The notes under the pieces: model-generated
The model's database searches: none
What the model saw: the letters and a program-made list of their open reading frames with translations, nothing else
Told to the model about the DNA's origin: nothing
Part shown: piece by piece, positions 1 through 8,752 of the stretch
Numbering within the stretch: position 1 is the stretch's first letter
Layout of the letters: each line of letters begins with the position of its first letter
From: Sphingomonas sp. NFR15
GTDB taxonomy: Bacteria; Pseudomonadota; Alphaproteobacteria; Sphingomonadales; Sphingomonadaceae
Length of the DNA stretch: 64,000 nucleotides
Direction: 5' to 3'
Assembly (NCBI RefSeq): GCF_900103265.1
Contig: NZ_FMWX01000004.1
Location: forward strand, 62,001-126,000
Made by a program: the position numbers and the translations under genes

Positions 1-1601
1 TCGCCGCCGGGCGTGAGATGCCCGATCACGATCGCGATGACACCATTGTCGCCAAAGGTGTCGCGGAGCCGGAACTGCAACGCCAGCGCGTTCGGATCGG
101 CGATGAGCGCGGCAATCTCCGCGTCGGTGTAGCGGCGCGTCGTGAGGTTGAACTGGTTGGTCTTGTTGACCAGTTGCACGATCCGCTGCTGGCCGGCCGC
201 GTCGAAGCGCTGCCATTCCAGCACCATGTCGAGGCTTTCCAAGTAGCTCGTGATGTCGAGACCGCTCGCACGGGTCTTCTCGCGGGCGGCATTGGCGGCG
301 TACAAAGCGGTACGCTCGCGATCCTCCCGCGTGACCGCCAGCGCCTCGAAATAGCCGGCGCGCGCCAGCGTTCCGGCGTAGAGCGCCGCATCCTCGGGCA
401 GTTCAGGCACGCGCACCATCGGCAGCGCGCTGCGGACGAGATTGCGCTCGAACGGATTGTCATCGACGAACACGAGCGAATCCAGGCCGATGCCGATCTC
501 ATCGGCGATGCGGCGCAGGTTCGTCGGCTTGTCCTCCCAATTGGCGACGAAGCTGGTGATATGGTCGAGACGCAGAAGCATCTCCGGGTGCTGTTCGAAC
601 GCCGCGCGCGCGACGGCGTCGTCGTTTTTCGAGCAGACCGCGAGCAGCACGCCGCGTTTCATCAGATCGAGCGCGTAGCGTTGCAACGACAGGTATGCCT
701 CGCCTTCCGCGCTGCCCTGCCCGAGCACGATTCCGCCCAACCCGTCGTCGCCGATGACACCGCCCCACAGCGTATTGTCGAGATCTAACACCAGACATTT
801 GGCGGAACGCCCGCGCCGCGCCAAGACCGGCCGCAACGCCAGGTCCGCATAATGCTGGGCCGCCGCCGGCGAGATTTCCTGCTTGCCCTTCAGCCACAAC
901 ACCGGATCATGCCACGCGGCGAGGCCGTCATGCACGGCAGCATCGTCGATCGCCAGCAGGTCGATGCCTTCCTCGGTGGCGGCCGTGCGCAGACGCGCGT
1001 TCAGCGCAGCGGCCATCCGCGCCGGCGATCCGGGGAGCGCGTGCTCGTTCGAGCCCATCAGCGGCAACATCCGCGGCAGAACGGTTTGCTGGATCACCTG
1101 CGCCCCGAACCCCGCGATCACGCCACGCCACGCCGCGCGAAGACGCTCCATCGTCGCATCGAGCGCGGCGTCTGGCGCATCGCTGATCTGCTCGCCGACG
1201 AGGTGGGTGGCATCGAGCGCGAACAGCACGACCTCCGGCGCGAAGGCGTGCAGAGCCGAAGCCGGATCCGCGATCTCGCGAAGATATTGACCATATGGCG
1301 CGAGATAACAGTCGATCAGGAACCCGTGGCGCGCACCCACCGCGCGCAGCGCCGGCAGCAGATGATCGAGCGTCGAGGCGCCGAGCACCGCGAGCCGAAG
1401 CGGCGCCAAGACACCGGCATAGCGGGCGGGATCAGCGATCTTGCGCAACCGGCGGTCGAGTTTGAAGATCTGGGAGAAGCCGAGTTCATACTGGGCCAAC
1501 TGCCGGACCTGCTCGGCGAGCGCGCTATCGGGCAGGGACTCGTCCGACGTCAGATAGGGAATGTCCGCGCTGGTCAGCAGCCAGTCGAGCCGTGTCCGCA
1601 T
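1..1601 (-). CDS. FkbH-like HAD-superfamily protein, C-terminus cut by window edge
   Basis: About 533 residues are visible; the C-terminus runs off the window start. The ATG at 1599-1601 opens an SGNH-like N-terminal region, followed by a HAD domain whose DxDxT motif (VLDLDNTLWGG) places the nucleophile at D273 and the second Asp at D275. Further on, FVDDNPFERN is the conserved FkbH segment, and the last visible part is the start of the GNAT-like C-terminal domain. FkbH-family proteins load glyceryl groups from 1,3-bisphosphoglycerate onto carrier proteins, or act in related polyketide or polysaccharide modification. The substrate here cannot be told because the upstream cluster lies outside the window. 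It is divergent from the GH12-like gene. Confidence 0.85.
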   Translation of the reverse strand, partial: MRTRLDWLLTSADIPYLTSDESLPDSALAEQVRQLAQYELGFSQIFKLDRRLRKIADPARYAGVLAPLRLAVLGASTLDHLLPALRAVGARHGFLIDCYLAPYGQYLREIADPASALHAFAPEVVLFALDATHLVGEQISDAPDAALDATMERLRAAWRGVIAGFGAQVIQQTVLPRMLPLMGSNEHALPGSPARMAAALNARLRTAATEEGIDLLAIDDAAVHDGLAAWHDPVLWLKGKQEISPAAAQHYADLALRPVLARRGRSAKCLVLDLDNTLWGGVIGDDGLGGIVLGQGSAEGEAYLSLQRYALDLMKRGVLLAVCSKNDDAVARAAFEQHPEMLLRLDHITSFVANWEDKPTNLRRIADEIGIGLDSLVFVDDNPFERNLVRSALPMVRVPELPEDAALYAGTLARAGYFEALAVTREDRERTALYAANAAREKTRASGLDITSYLESLDMVLEWQRFDAAGQQRIVQLVNKTNQFNLTTRRYTDAEIAALIADPNALALQFRLRDTFGDNGVIAIVIGHLTPGG

Positions 1602-1781
1602 TCTGGTTCAGCGCCTCGCGTTCGGTTCACATGCCGTATCCCCGGCGCTTTATCCGTCGCCGCCGGCAAAGCAAGCGCTCGCGGCTTCGGCGCCGGCTCA
1701 TGACATTGATAAAGTGGGTGACCTGCGGTTTCGCAGACGATACGGGTCGAACGGCTCGCCAGACTAGAACGGGGTCCACAG

Positions 1782-2612
1782 ATGCGTAAGGTCAACATAG
1801 GGGCGCTGCTGCGGATCGCGCTGGGCGTCATGGTGGTCCTCGTGGCGAGTGTCGCCGCGATCGTGTGGGCGACCGTCCCATCCGCGCCCGAGGGGCATGT
1901 CCGGGTGCCGGCCAAGACGCCGTTCACGAGCGGGCCCTATTTCGCCTATTCGCAGCCGTGGGGCGGCGAAATGACCGCATTGACCAAGCTTTGGGCGCCG
2001 CGAGCCGATCATATCGTCGTCAACCTGAAGAAATTCCCTAACGACACGCAATTCTATTGGCGCTGGCCCCCGTTCGGCCCGACCAACGGACCCGGCGTAT
2101 GGGCGTATAGCGCGGTGATGCACGGCAACTACGACGGCGGCGAACCCGATGTGGCGGTGCCTCCCAAGCGCGTTCGCGACGTGCGCGAATTCCGTCAGGC
2201 GTTCGCCTGGACGATCACCAACGGCAATGGCGACGGCAACGTGCTGTCCGAAGTGTATCTGCGATCGAGCGACACAGACCCCGACGCGAAGGTGCTCGAG
2301 ATCGGCTGGTTCCTGCACATGCCCCAGTCATCGCGCACCTGGTTCGAGAACGCGCGCCCGGTGGGGGTGTTCGTCGATCCTAACGGGATGCGTTGGGCGG
2401 TGCGGATCGAGGACAAGTTCTGCATGTTCGGTCCCGAACGCGCGCAAGACATCCGCGCCGGCACGCTCGACATGCTGGCGGCGCTCACCTGGCTACGCGC
2501 CAACATGACGATCACAGGCGACGAGTGGCTTTGGGGAATCTCGCTCGGCGTCGAACCGGTCAAGGGTGTCGGCCATCTCAGCGTCGATCGCTGGAGCGTC
2601 GCGCGGCAGTGA
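1782..2612 (+). CDS. Membrane-anchored GH12-like glycoside hydrolase domain protein
   Basis: 276 aa. Residues about 7-30 form a hydrophobic N-terminal anchor or uncleaved signal, with the rest outside the cytoplasm. The C-terminal half resembles glycoside hydrolase family 12 (xyloglucanase/endoglucanase, beta-jelly roll): VLEIGWFL carries E173 where GH12 has its nucleophile, and GVEPVKGVGHLSV carries E258 where GH12 has its acid/base in a G-T-E-P-F-x-G-x-G-x-L context. The 85-residue spacing matches about 84 in characterised GH12 enzymes. A W-x-W pair (W93, W95) fits the substrate-cleft tryptophans. Family assignment comes from motif reading only, and the substrate is unknown. It could be a polysaccharide-cleaving enzyme linked to the FkbH neighbour, or a non-catalytic lectin-like relative. 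Confidence 0.6.
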   Translation: MRKVNIGALLRIALGVMVVLVASVAAIVWATVPSAPEGHVRVPAKTPFTSGPYFAYSQPWGGEMTALTKLWAPRADHIVVNLKKFPNDTQFYWRWPPFGPTNGPGVWAYSAVMHGNYDGGEPDVAVPPKRVRDVREFRQAFAWTITNGNGDGNVLSEVYLRSSDTDPDAKVLEIGWFLHMPQSSRTWFENARPVGVFVDPNGMRWAVRIEDKFCMFGPERAQDIRAGTLDMLAALTWLRANMTITGDEWLWGISLGVEPVKGVGHLSVDRWSVARQ

Positions 2613-2616
2613 TGGG

Positions 2617-4119
2617 CTAACGGCTCATCTCGCGGACGACATCGAGTATCACGTCGACACCCGAGGGGGTCTCGATCCAGGCCGTGCCCGCGGTCTGATC
2701 GGTGAGGAGGCGAGGAAGACGCCGCATCATCGTGTCGACCTGCGGGACGAACCGGCGGATATCGGCACACAGGATTTCGCCGGCGGCTTTGGCCATCGCA
2801 TATTCGGTCATCGCCTGCGGGCGATCTGTTACCGCGACCGATGATGGATAAAAGACGCGCACGCTCCGGCCCCGCTTGGACAAGTAGGCGCAGATGCGCG
2901 AAAAGCCCTCTACATAGACCTGGCAGAAGCGCTGGAAGATCTCGGGATCAAAGGCGTCTTCGGTACGAACGAAAATCTTGGTGGTGGCGAAATAATAGAG
3001 TTGCTCCACATCCCCCATCACACCTTCAAGCTGGAGCGACGGATCCTGGAGCGCGTCGTAGCGCAGGATTTCGCATCGGCCACCGCTCGCGACGATATCG
3101 GCCCGCACCGCCTCAGCCTCGGCTCGGCCGACGAGATAGCTAATCGTCACCGTGGCGCCGCCCGCCGCGAGGCCTTTGGCGGCCAACTCGCCAAGTCCGC
3201 GCGATCCGCCGATGACGAGCACGGTGCGGCCCGCGAAATCCTCGGCGCCGATCATCGCGCGCATGTCCCGCATCGTGGGTTGCGTGACCGGTGGCGACCG
3301 CACGAACGTTCTCACCGTGCCAGCCAGCCCGCGGCCCCGCACGGCGATGTCGAGTAGCCTGACGTCGGGTCTGGCGCGTTCCACCTGAAAGGCGATGCCC
3401 GCGGCGGACATCACGCGTTCATCGAACGTGATATCGAGGCCGGCGAGGATCGAGTGCAATCCGGGCGCTATCATCCCGACAAGCGTGGACAAGCCCGCTA
3501 AGCCATCGACGGCGGCATCGCCGATCGTGCGGCGCAAGGCGGCGAAATGCGGGGCGATGTGCCGCACCGGCATTACGCCCGCCGCCCGCGCGGCATCGTC
3601 GAAATCGAGCGGTCTCGGCTCCGCCGGAATGTCGATCACGTTCGGCGGGGAGAACCCGCTATCGTCCTCCCGGATTGAGATCTCCGGCGCTTGGTGTCGG
3701 ACGTTGAAGACGGCAAGCCGCGACCGGCCCGAATATATCTCCAGGCGCGTGCCGTTGCGAGTCGTGCTCGCGCGCGCTTCGATCCGAGCGCCGACTTCCA
3801 CGAATTTGTCGAAGCGCGCGCCGATCGCGGCCACGGAGGCAGAGGGAACAGCTTCCAACCAGCAATCGAGCGCCCAGAGCATCGCGTGGACGCCATGCAC
3901 CACCACGACACCGGCCTGCGTACGTCGCGCCGCGAGCGGATCGAGGTGGAGCGGATTGCGATCCCCCGAAAGCCGCGCGAACGTTTCCTGGTCCGCCATT
4001 TCGAAACATTTGCGACCGATACACCGCGCGTCAGACACCCTGATCTCCCGATTTCCCCGCGGAGCCCCTAGCCGGCTCCGGATCGACAATCGAGTGGTCG
4101 ATCGGCGGCCTGTCTTCAC
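2617..4119 (-). CDS. MaoC-like hot-dog / SDR fusion protein
   Basis: 500 aa. The GTG start at 4117-4119 overlaps the TGA of the upstream HAD gene (GTGA), implying translational coupling. Residues about 28-140 are a MaoC-type hot-dog domain with the hydratase motif FARLSGDRNPLH (D53, H58). Residues about 180-280 look like a second, weaker hot-dog repeat (GMIAPGLHSI). Residues 297-500 are a short-chain dehydrogenase with nucleotide motif GGSRGLG (304-310), SS426-427, and Y440-x3-K444. The combination suggests 3-hydroxyacyl dehydration plus ketoreduction on an acyl chain, possibly carrier-bound, which would fit an FkbH neighbour. A primary fatty-acid role is unlikely. The exact substrate is unknown. 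Confidence 0.8.
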   Translation of the reverse strand: MKTGRRSTTRLSIRSRLGAPRGNREIRVSDARCIGRKCFEMADQETFARLSGDRNPLHLDPLAARRTQAGVVVVHGVHAMLWALDCWLEAVPSASVAAIGARFDKFVEVGARIEARASTTRNGTRLEIYSGRSRLAVFNVRHQAPEISIREDDSGFSPPNVIDIPAEPRPLDFDDAARAAGVMPVRHIAPHFAALRRTIGDAAVDGLAGLSTLVGMIAPGLHSILAGLDITFDERVMSAAGIAFQVERARPDVRLLDIAVRGRGLAGTVRTFVRSPPVTQPTMRDMRAMIGAEDFAGRTVLVIGGSRGLGELAAKGLAAGGATVTISYLVGRAEAEAVRADIVASGGRCEILRYDALQDPSLQLEGVMGDVEQLYYFATTKIFVRTEDAFDPEIFQRFCQVYVEGFSRICAYLSKRGRSVRVFYPSSVAVTDRPQAMTEYAMAKAAGEILCADIRRFVPQVDTMMRRLPRLLTDQTAGTAWIETPSGVDVILDVVREMSR

Positions 4120-4778
4120 CGGTTCAGCGGTGACTCGTCGAAGCGCGCGAGCAATTCGGCGACATCGTCATACAGCGCGATCGCGCCCGCTTCCCGCAAC
4201 GCAGCATCCGGGAAGCCACCCGATCGCACCGCGACCGTTCGAATCCCGCATTTGGCCGCCGCTTCGACATCATAGGGCGTATCGCCGACGACGATCACCT
4301 CGTCCGGCGTCAGCGGCTTCACCTTCTCCAATGCAGCCGCGAAGATGTCGCCTGCCGGCTTCGATGTTTCGGCGTCGTCGATCGTGGTCGTGGCGTGCAG
4401 CGCGCTCCCGATGCCGAGCTGTTCGACGTAATGCGCGACCTCCTTCGCGTCGGCGGAGGATGCGAGCACGACTTGCCGGCCACTTTCGTGGACGTGCCGG
4501 ACCAACGCCGCGGCGGCCGGAAACGGCTTCACGTCATCGAGGTGCGCGCGCTTGAACAGCGCGCCGTGGCGCTCCGAGAGCGTCTGTCGCAACGCGTCAC
4601 TGGCGTCCGGCACCAGCGCGGGGACCAACAGATCGCCGCCTTTGCCGATCTGTCCACGGATCGCGTCGCGCGCGATCCGAAGCCCCTGTTCCGCGAACGC
4701 ATCATGCCATGCGGTGACGTGCTGCTCGTTGCTATCGACGAGCGTACCGTCGACATCGAAGAAGATCGCCTTGATCAT
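4116..4778 (-). CDS. HAD-family phosphatase, phosphoglycolate-phosphatase-like
   Basis: 220 aa. It begins with the HAD motif I FFDVDGTLVDSN (D8 nucleophile, D10 acid/base), followed by an alpha-helical cap. Motif II is LASSADAKEV, the motif III lysine is in SKPAGDIF, and motif IV is VVGDTPYD. The length and cap type fit the Gph/beta-phosphoglucomutase-like subfamily. The ATG overlaps the stop of the YihY-family gene (ATGA), so it is probably translated by coupling. The substrate is not predictable. An upstream in-frame extension exists but lacks homology and would overlap the neighbour deeply. Confidence 0.85.
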   Translation of the reverse strand: MIKAIFFDVDGTLVDSNEQHVTAWHDAFAEQGLRIARDAIRGQIGKGGDLLVPALVPDASDALRQTLSERHGALFKRAHLDDVKPFPAAAALVRHVHESGRQVVLASSADAKEVAHYVEQLGIGSALHATTTIDDAETSKPAGDIFAAALEKVKPLTPDEVIVVGDTPYDVEAAAKCGIRTVAVRSGGFPDAALREAGAIALYDDVAELLARFDESPLNR

Positions 4779-5998
4779 CGCATGGTCCTTGGTCGGTGGC
4801 GGCGCAGCCAGACGAGCGCGGCGGTGCCGCCGAGCACCGCCATACTCGGCCACGCCTTTCCTTTGCGCAGCAGGGACAGGCCGACGGTCGCAGCTACCGT
4901 CGTGGCAAGGCTGCCGTTCGGCAACCCGGCAAAGCCGCCCGCCCGCGCGGCGATCCGGCTGACGACGATAGCGCTCGGCACCGACGATGGGTTCCACGAC
5001 GGCTCCCGCGTGACAATGCCCACCATGCGGGCCTCGGTCGTATCATCGCCCGTACACCCGTCGTCGGCGACGTGATCCGCCACCCACGCGCCGCGCTCGC
5101 CGATCGGCGCGCCCACGCCGGTCGTGTCGCGCGCGGTTTGATGTTCGAGTTCGGCGTTGAGTTCCGCTCCAAACAGCAGAATATAGCTCGACCCGTACAG
5201 CCAGGTCAGCGTGACCACGACCGCGCCGAGCGATCCATAGGTCGCATTGTAGTTGCCGAAGTTGGCGACGTAGATGCCGAAGCCCATCGTGAGCGCCAGC
5301 CACATCAAGGCCGCGAGAAGCGACCCCGGCGTGAGCCATATCCACCGCGCGCGACGCCGTGCCGGGCCGTAACGATACAAGCTCGCAGCGACGGCCGCCC
5401 CGACCAGCATGAGGAGGCCACAGACGACGATCTTGCCGGCAACGACCAGAAGACCGGGCGCGTCGGGGATGAACGCCTCAAGGTAGCCGAGGGTCGCGAT
5501 GGCCGCCAGCGCCAGGATCGCGATGATGACCGCCAACGTCGTCATCATCAGCGCCAGCAGGTTGACGTGGATGAAGTTGCGCGTCTCCTTCTCTTCATAC
5601 ACGATATTGAGCGCGGTGATGATCGCGCCCGCGCCATTGCGCGCACCGAACAACGCGAGCGCGAGTGCGATGAGCAGGCCGAGCCCCTTCTTGCCGTCGG
5701 AGGTCTCGACGACGTTCATCAACTGCTCGCCGATCAACCTGGCGATGTCCGCCGGCATCACCGAGGCCAGCTTCGTGATGTCGTGCGTCACCGCTGGAGG
5801 ATCGGCGGCGATGCCGTACACGAGCACGGTCGCGCCGAGCAGCGGGACCAGCGCGAGGAACCCGTAGAAGGCGACACCGGCGGCGATCAGGCCGATATTG
5901 TCCGATCCCGCTTCGCCCCAGGTCCGCTGCGCGACGGCGCGCCAGGCCGCGAACGGCATGTGCCACGGATTGACGGCATCGCGCCCTTGTCTGTCCAC
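4775..5998 (-). CDS. YihY/BrkB family inner-membrane protein
   Basis: About 407 aa with around six hydrophobic segments. The conserved family segment GVAFYGFLALVPLL lies near the N-terminus, with YGSSYILLFGAELNAE near the last core helix. The family was once called ribonuclease BN but is a membrane protein of unresolved function. The C-terminal ~90 residues include an extra predicted hydrophobic stretch followed by an Arg-rich end. The start is uncertain: GTG at 6055, GTG at 5998 and ATG at 5959 are all in frame, and none has a strong ribosome-binding site. It is first in a coupled trio with the HAD and MaoC/SDR genes. Confidence 0.8.
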   Translation of the reverse strand: MDRQGRDAVNPWHMPFAAWRAVAQRTWGEAGSDNIGLIAAGVAFYGFLALVPLLGATVLVYGIAADPPAVTHDITKLASVMPADIARLIGEQLMNVVETSDGKKGLGLLIALALALFGARNGAGAIITALNIVYEEKETRNFIHVNLLALMMTTLAVIIAILALAAIATLGYLEAFIPDAPGLLVVAGKIVVCGLLMLVGAAVAASLYRYGPARRRARWIWLTPGSLLAALMWLALTMGFGIYVANFGNYNATYGSLGAVVVTLTWLYGSSYILLFGAELNAELEHQTARDTTGVGAPIGERGAWVADHVADDGCTGDDTTEARMVGIVTREPSWNPSSVPSAIVVSRIAARAGGFAGLPNGSLATTVAATVGLSLLRKGKAWPSMAVLGGTAALVWLRRHRPRTMR

Positions 5999-6079
5999 CT
6001 TTGCCCCATTTGTGCGCCGCCCGTCGCGAGGGGCATCGTCACAACCGCCGGGCACCGGCTCCGTTCCTGCCGCTTCGTG

Positions 6080-6793
6080 TCAGTCGGCGCGCCAGGTGAC
6101 GACGAGCGCGTCGCGGTGGGCGGGCGTGCCGTCGCGGGCGACGATCGGGGTGACGCCGTGGCGGATGCGGCGATCGTCGAGCACGACCGACTCGCCGGGT
6201 GCGCCGAGTGTGAAGCGGCCGAGCGGATTGCCTTCATTATCGCCGATTTCGGTGACGCCCTCGGCGACGTTCTCGCGCGCGATCAGCATGACGAAGACCC
6301 AGTCGACGCCGTCGCGGTGCAGCCCCTCGGGCGTCGGCCGGCCGAGTTCGGCGGGCGAAGTTTCGATGCGGAACTGGTGGACTTCGCTGTGCCATGCCGC
6401 GCCCGCGCCACGCTCGTCGAGCGTGTCGAACACCGGCGTAAAGCGCTCGAAGATCGCGCGCAGGATCGCGCTGTCGGCGATGGCGGGCTCGATCGGATCG
6501 AACCAGCGCTGCACGTCGCCGTTGAGCGGGTTGTAATCGCGGCTTTGGAAGTGCGGCTGGTGCGGCTTGCGGCGGAGCGCGCCGGCGCGGACCTCGAACG
6601 TCGCGTGGCGGCGGCGGCGGTAGCGGCCGCCGTCGGCCATGTAGCGATCGGGGCCGAGACGATCCCAGGATGTCGCGAAAGCCGTCCATTCGGAGGACGG
6701 ACGATCCAGCAGGGCGAGCGCGTCCGGAGCGGAGAGGTGTAGGAAAAAACGCTCCGCCAGGGCGCTGGTCAAAGTGGATGGGGTGATCGCCAC
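6080..6793 (-). CDS. 2-oxoglutarate/Fe(II) oxygenase family protein
   Basis: 237 aa from a GTG start at 6791-6793, preceded by AAGGA six bases upstream. The iron-binding triad is visible: H159-x-D161 in GLHRDGVDW and H212 in RIRHGVTP, with a candidate 2OG-binding Arg at R227. It resembles the 2OG-Fe dioxygenase family that includes biofilm- and amino-acid-linked hydroxylases (BsmA-like). A longer in-frame reading back to 6982 would run through the SRP RNA gene and is rejected. The substrate is unknown. Confidence 0.82.
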   Translation of the reverse strand: MAITPSTLTSALAERFFLHLSAPDALALLDRPSSEWTAFATSWDRLGPDRYMADGGRYRRRRHATFEVRAGALRRKPHQPHFQSRDYNPLNGDVQRWFDPIEPAIADSAILRAIFERFTPVFDTLDERGAGAAWHSEVHQFRIETSPAELGRPTPEGLHRDGVDWVFVMLIARENVAEGVTEIGDNEGNPLGRFTLGAPGESVVLDDRRIRHGVTPIVARDGTPAHRDALVVTWRAD

Positions 6794-6886
6794 GGCTGGT
6801 CCTTCGGGAAAGATGCTGGCCGGCCATAGGCCCGCCGCGCCGCACCCGGAAGAGCGCTGTTCAACCGTTTGGAGAGAGATGTGGTA

Positions 6887-6968
6887 GGAGCCGGACGACC
6901 CGTGGCGAAATCGTTGTGGCTGCTGCCTTCCGGCCCTGACCAAGTTGGCGACGACCACGTCCGCCCGA
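6887..6968 (-). ncRNA. ffs: Signal recognition particle 4.5S RNA
   Basis: The minus strand carries the SRP RNA core: GGTCAGGGCCGGAAGGCAGC (complement of about 6923-6942), matching the conserved GGUCAGG...CCGGAAGG-AGCAG domain IV hairpin and GGAA tetraloop region bound by Ffh. Flanking arms CGGACG (6958-6963) and CGTCCG (6892-6897) pair to close the helix. The ends are approximate. The gene lies immediately upstream of the dioxygenase gene on the same strand. Confidence 0.88.
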
Positions 6969-7025
6969 CTCCCGCCGCGCATATGGCGGGGTAACGCGCC
7001 GGGATCAAGTGCGGATCGCCGGATC

Positions 7026-7052
7026 GGGCGCGCCGCCTCTCGCGGCGCGCCC
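7026..7052 (-). terminator. GC-rich hairpin downstream of the 75-aa gene
   Basis: Perfect 11-bp inverted repeat GGGCGCGCCGC / GCGGCGCGCCC around a 5-nt loop, just past the stop at 7067. There is no T-run, so it may only be a transcript-end stabiliser. Confidence 0.5.
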
Positions 7053-7066
7053 GTGGTGGCGCGGAA

Positions 7067-7294
7067 TTACCAGCGCACGGTGCGGCAGATGCGGACCTTG
7101 CGATGGTGGCGCCATTCCATCCGGCAGACGCGGCGGGTTTGGTGGCGCCAGCCCGGGCGGCGATCATTATGGCGCACGCTATGCCGGACGACGGTCCGCT
7201 CGCGGACGACGCGCTCGTGGGTCTGCGCGGTGGCGGCGACCGGGGCGAGCGTGGCGACGGCGAGGCACGCCGACAGGATCAGCTTCAACTTCAT
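7067..7294 (-). CDS. Small secreted basic protein
   Basis: 75 aa, ATG at 7292-7294 with ribosome-binding site AAAGGAG. Residues 1-23 form a signal peptide ending ATAQ. The mature part is short and very rich in Arg and His with several Trp (RHNDRRPGWRH). Such small Arg/His-rich periplasmic proteins are frequent in sphingomonads, and no function is known. The longer frame to 7633 belongs to antisense and ferredoxin overlap and is not used. Confidence 0.75.
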   Translation of the reverse strand: MKLKLILSACLAVATLAPVAATAQTHERVVRERTVVRHSVRHNDRRPGWRHQTRRVCRMEWRHHRKVRICRTVRW

Positions 7295-7337
7295 GGCATT
7301 CGCTCCTTTATGCCTTGAGGGCACGGGAGCGAAATGA

Positions 7338-7661
7338 TCAGCGGCCCTGCATGTTCCGCGATTCACCCGGAATGGTGACCGTGATCGGCCGTTCGAGCGT
7401 GATCTGGCAGGCGAGCCGGCTGTGGCGCGTCGCCCCGCTCGCGAGATCGAGCAGGTCTTCCTCCTCCTCGCTGGCGGGCGGCAAGAGCGCGAAATCGGCG
7501 GCATCGACGATGACGTGGCAGGTCGAGCACGCCATTTGCCCCTCGCACGTGCCTTCGAGCGGCTGGCCGGCATTCTGCGCGACTTCGAGCAGCCGATCGC
7601 CGGGCGCGGCTTGCGCGGTGGCGCGCGCGCCATCGGCGCCGATGAAGGTGACCGTGATCAT
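7338..7661 (-). CDS. [2Fe-2S] ferredoxin, adrenodoxin type
   Basis: 107 aa. Cluster ligands C39, C45, C48 and C85 follow the C-x5-C-x2-C-x36-C spacing of adrenodoxin/ISC-type ferredoxins (motif CEGQMACSTCHV). The ATG overlaps the stop of the cysteine desulfurase by 4 nt, so the two are coupled. The association suggests electron supply for Fe-S assembly, although the donor could also serve a monooxygenase. Confidence 0.92.
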   Translation of the reverse strand: MITVTFIGADGARATAQAAPGDRLLEVAQNAGQPLEGTCEGQMACSTCHVIVDAADFALLPPASEEEEDLLDLASGATRHSRLACQITLERPITVTIPGESRNMQGR

Positions 7662-8752
7662 GCCGCGCCCCATTGCGCCCGCGCGGCGGCGATGATGCGA
7701 TCCACGCCCAAGATCACATCGTCCTCCCGCGTATACCGGCCGAAGCCGAGGCGGATGCTCGAGCGCGCCTGCGCATCGCTCAGCCCGATCGCGCGCAGCA
7801 CATGGCTCGACCGCCCCGAACCGCTGGCGCAGGCGGACCCGGCGGAGAAGGCGATGTCGCGCAGCTCCGACATCAGCCGCGCGACATCCACCCCATCGCG
7901 CCGCATGTTGAGATTGCCCTTGTAACGCTGGTCGGCGCTGCCGTTGAGCGCCCACCCCGCCGCATCGAACCGCGCCAGCGCGGCGGCGGACAGCCGCGCC
8001 ACGTGCGCGGCGTCTTCCGCTCCACCGGTACGCGCCAGCCGCGCCGCGACGCCGAAGCCCGCGCACAAGGCGGGGGACAGCGTGCCTGATCGTCCACCCG
8101 CCTCCTGCCCGCCACCGTGCAGCAGCGGCGCCAGCGCGATGCCGTCGCGCATCCACAGCGCGCCGATCCCCTTCGGCCCGTGAATCTTGTGCGCGGACAC
8201 GGCGAGGAGATCGCAATGCGCGGGGATCGGCACCCGGCCATAGCCCTGCACCGCGTCGCACAGCATCACCGCGCCGGCCGCGTGAGCGAGATCGGCGAGC
8301 GCCGCGACCGGCTGGATCACGCCGATCTCGTTGTTGACGAGCATCGCCGCGACGAGGCCGGTGCCCGGCATGATCGCCTCGGCGGCGCGATCGAGATCGA
8401 CCAGACCGTCGCCGCCGACCGGGAGCACGGTGACCTTGCGCCCCTGCGACCGCGCGTAGGCGACGGTATCGAGCACCGCCGCATGTTCGGTGGCGAGCGT
8501 GACGATGTCGCCGGCGGTGCCCTTGATCGCCCAATTGAGCGCCTCGGTCGCGCCGCTGGTGAAGCTGACGCCGCCGCCGGGCGGCAGCAGCGCGGCGACC
8601 TCGGCACGCGCGGCCTCCACCGCCGCCCGCGCCTTGCGGCCGGCGGCGTGCGCGGAATGCGGGTTGGCGAAATCCTCGCGCAGCCACGGCAGCATCGCGT
8701 CGAACGCCTCCGGCGCGAGCGGCGTGGTCGCCTGATAATCGAGGTAGATCAC
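7658..8752 (-). CDS. Cysteine desulfurase, NifS/IscS-like (second of two)
   Basis: 364 aa, fold-type I PLP enzyme. PLP lysine K189 sits in SAHKIHGPKG, and the persulfide-forming cysteine C308 in SAGSACASGSG within the long-loop motif typical of IscS/NifS class I. It would take sulfur from cysteine for Fe-S clusters or tRNA thiolation. The start overlaps the end of a second desulfurase gene by 4 nt, and its own end overlaps the ferredoxin start, forming one translationally coupled operon. Confidence 0.92.
   Translation of the reverse strand: MIYLDYQATTPLAPEAFDAMLPWLREDFANPHSAHAAGRKARAAVEAARAEVAALLPPGGGVSFTSGATEALNWAIKGTAGDIVTLATEHAAVLDTVAYARSQGRKVTVLPVGGDGLVDLDRAAEAIMPGTGLVAAMLVNNEIGVIQPVAALADLAHAAGAVMLCDAVQGYGRVPIPAHCDLLAVSAHKIHGPKGIGALWMRDGIALAPLLHGGGQEAGGRSGTLSPALCAGFGVAARLARTGGAEDAAHVARLSAAALARFDAAGWALNGSADQRYKGNLNMRRDGVDVARLMSELRDIAFSAGSACASGSGRSSHVLRAIGLSDAQARSSIRLGFGRYTREDDVILGVDRIIAAARAQWGAA

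Noticed and set aside
4796..6742. Long plus-strand reading frame (648 codons) opposite YihY and the 2OG oxygenase
   Set aside because: High-GC shadow; the translation is Arg/Ala/Asp-rich without domains, and the opposite strand carries recognised proteins.
6800..6982. N-terminal extension of the 2OG oxygenase frame
   Set aside because: It runs through the SRP RNA; a GTG with a good ribosome-binding site at 6793 matches the domain start.
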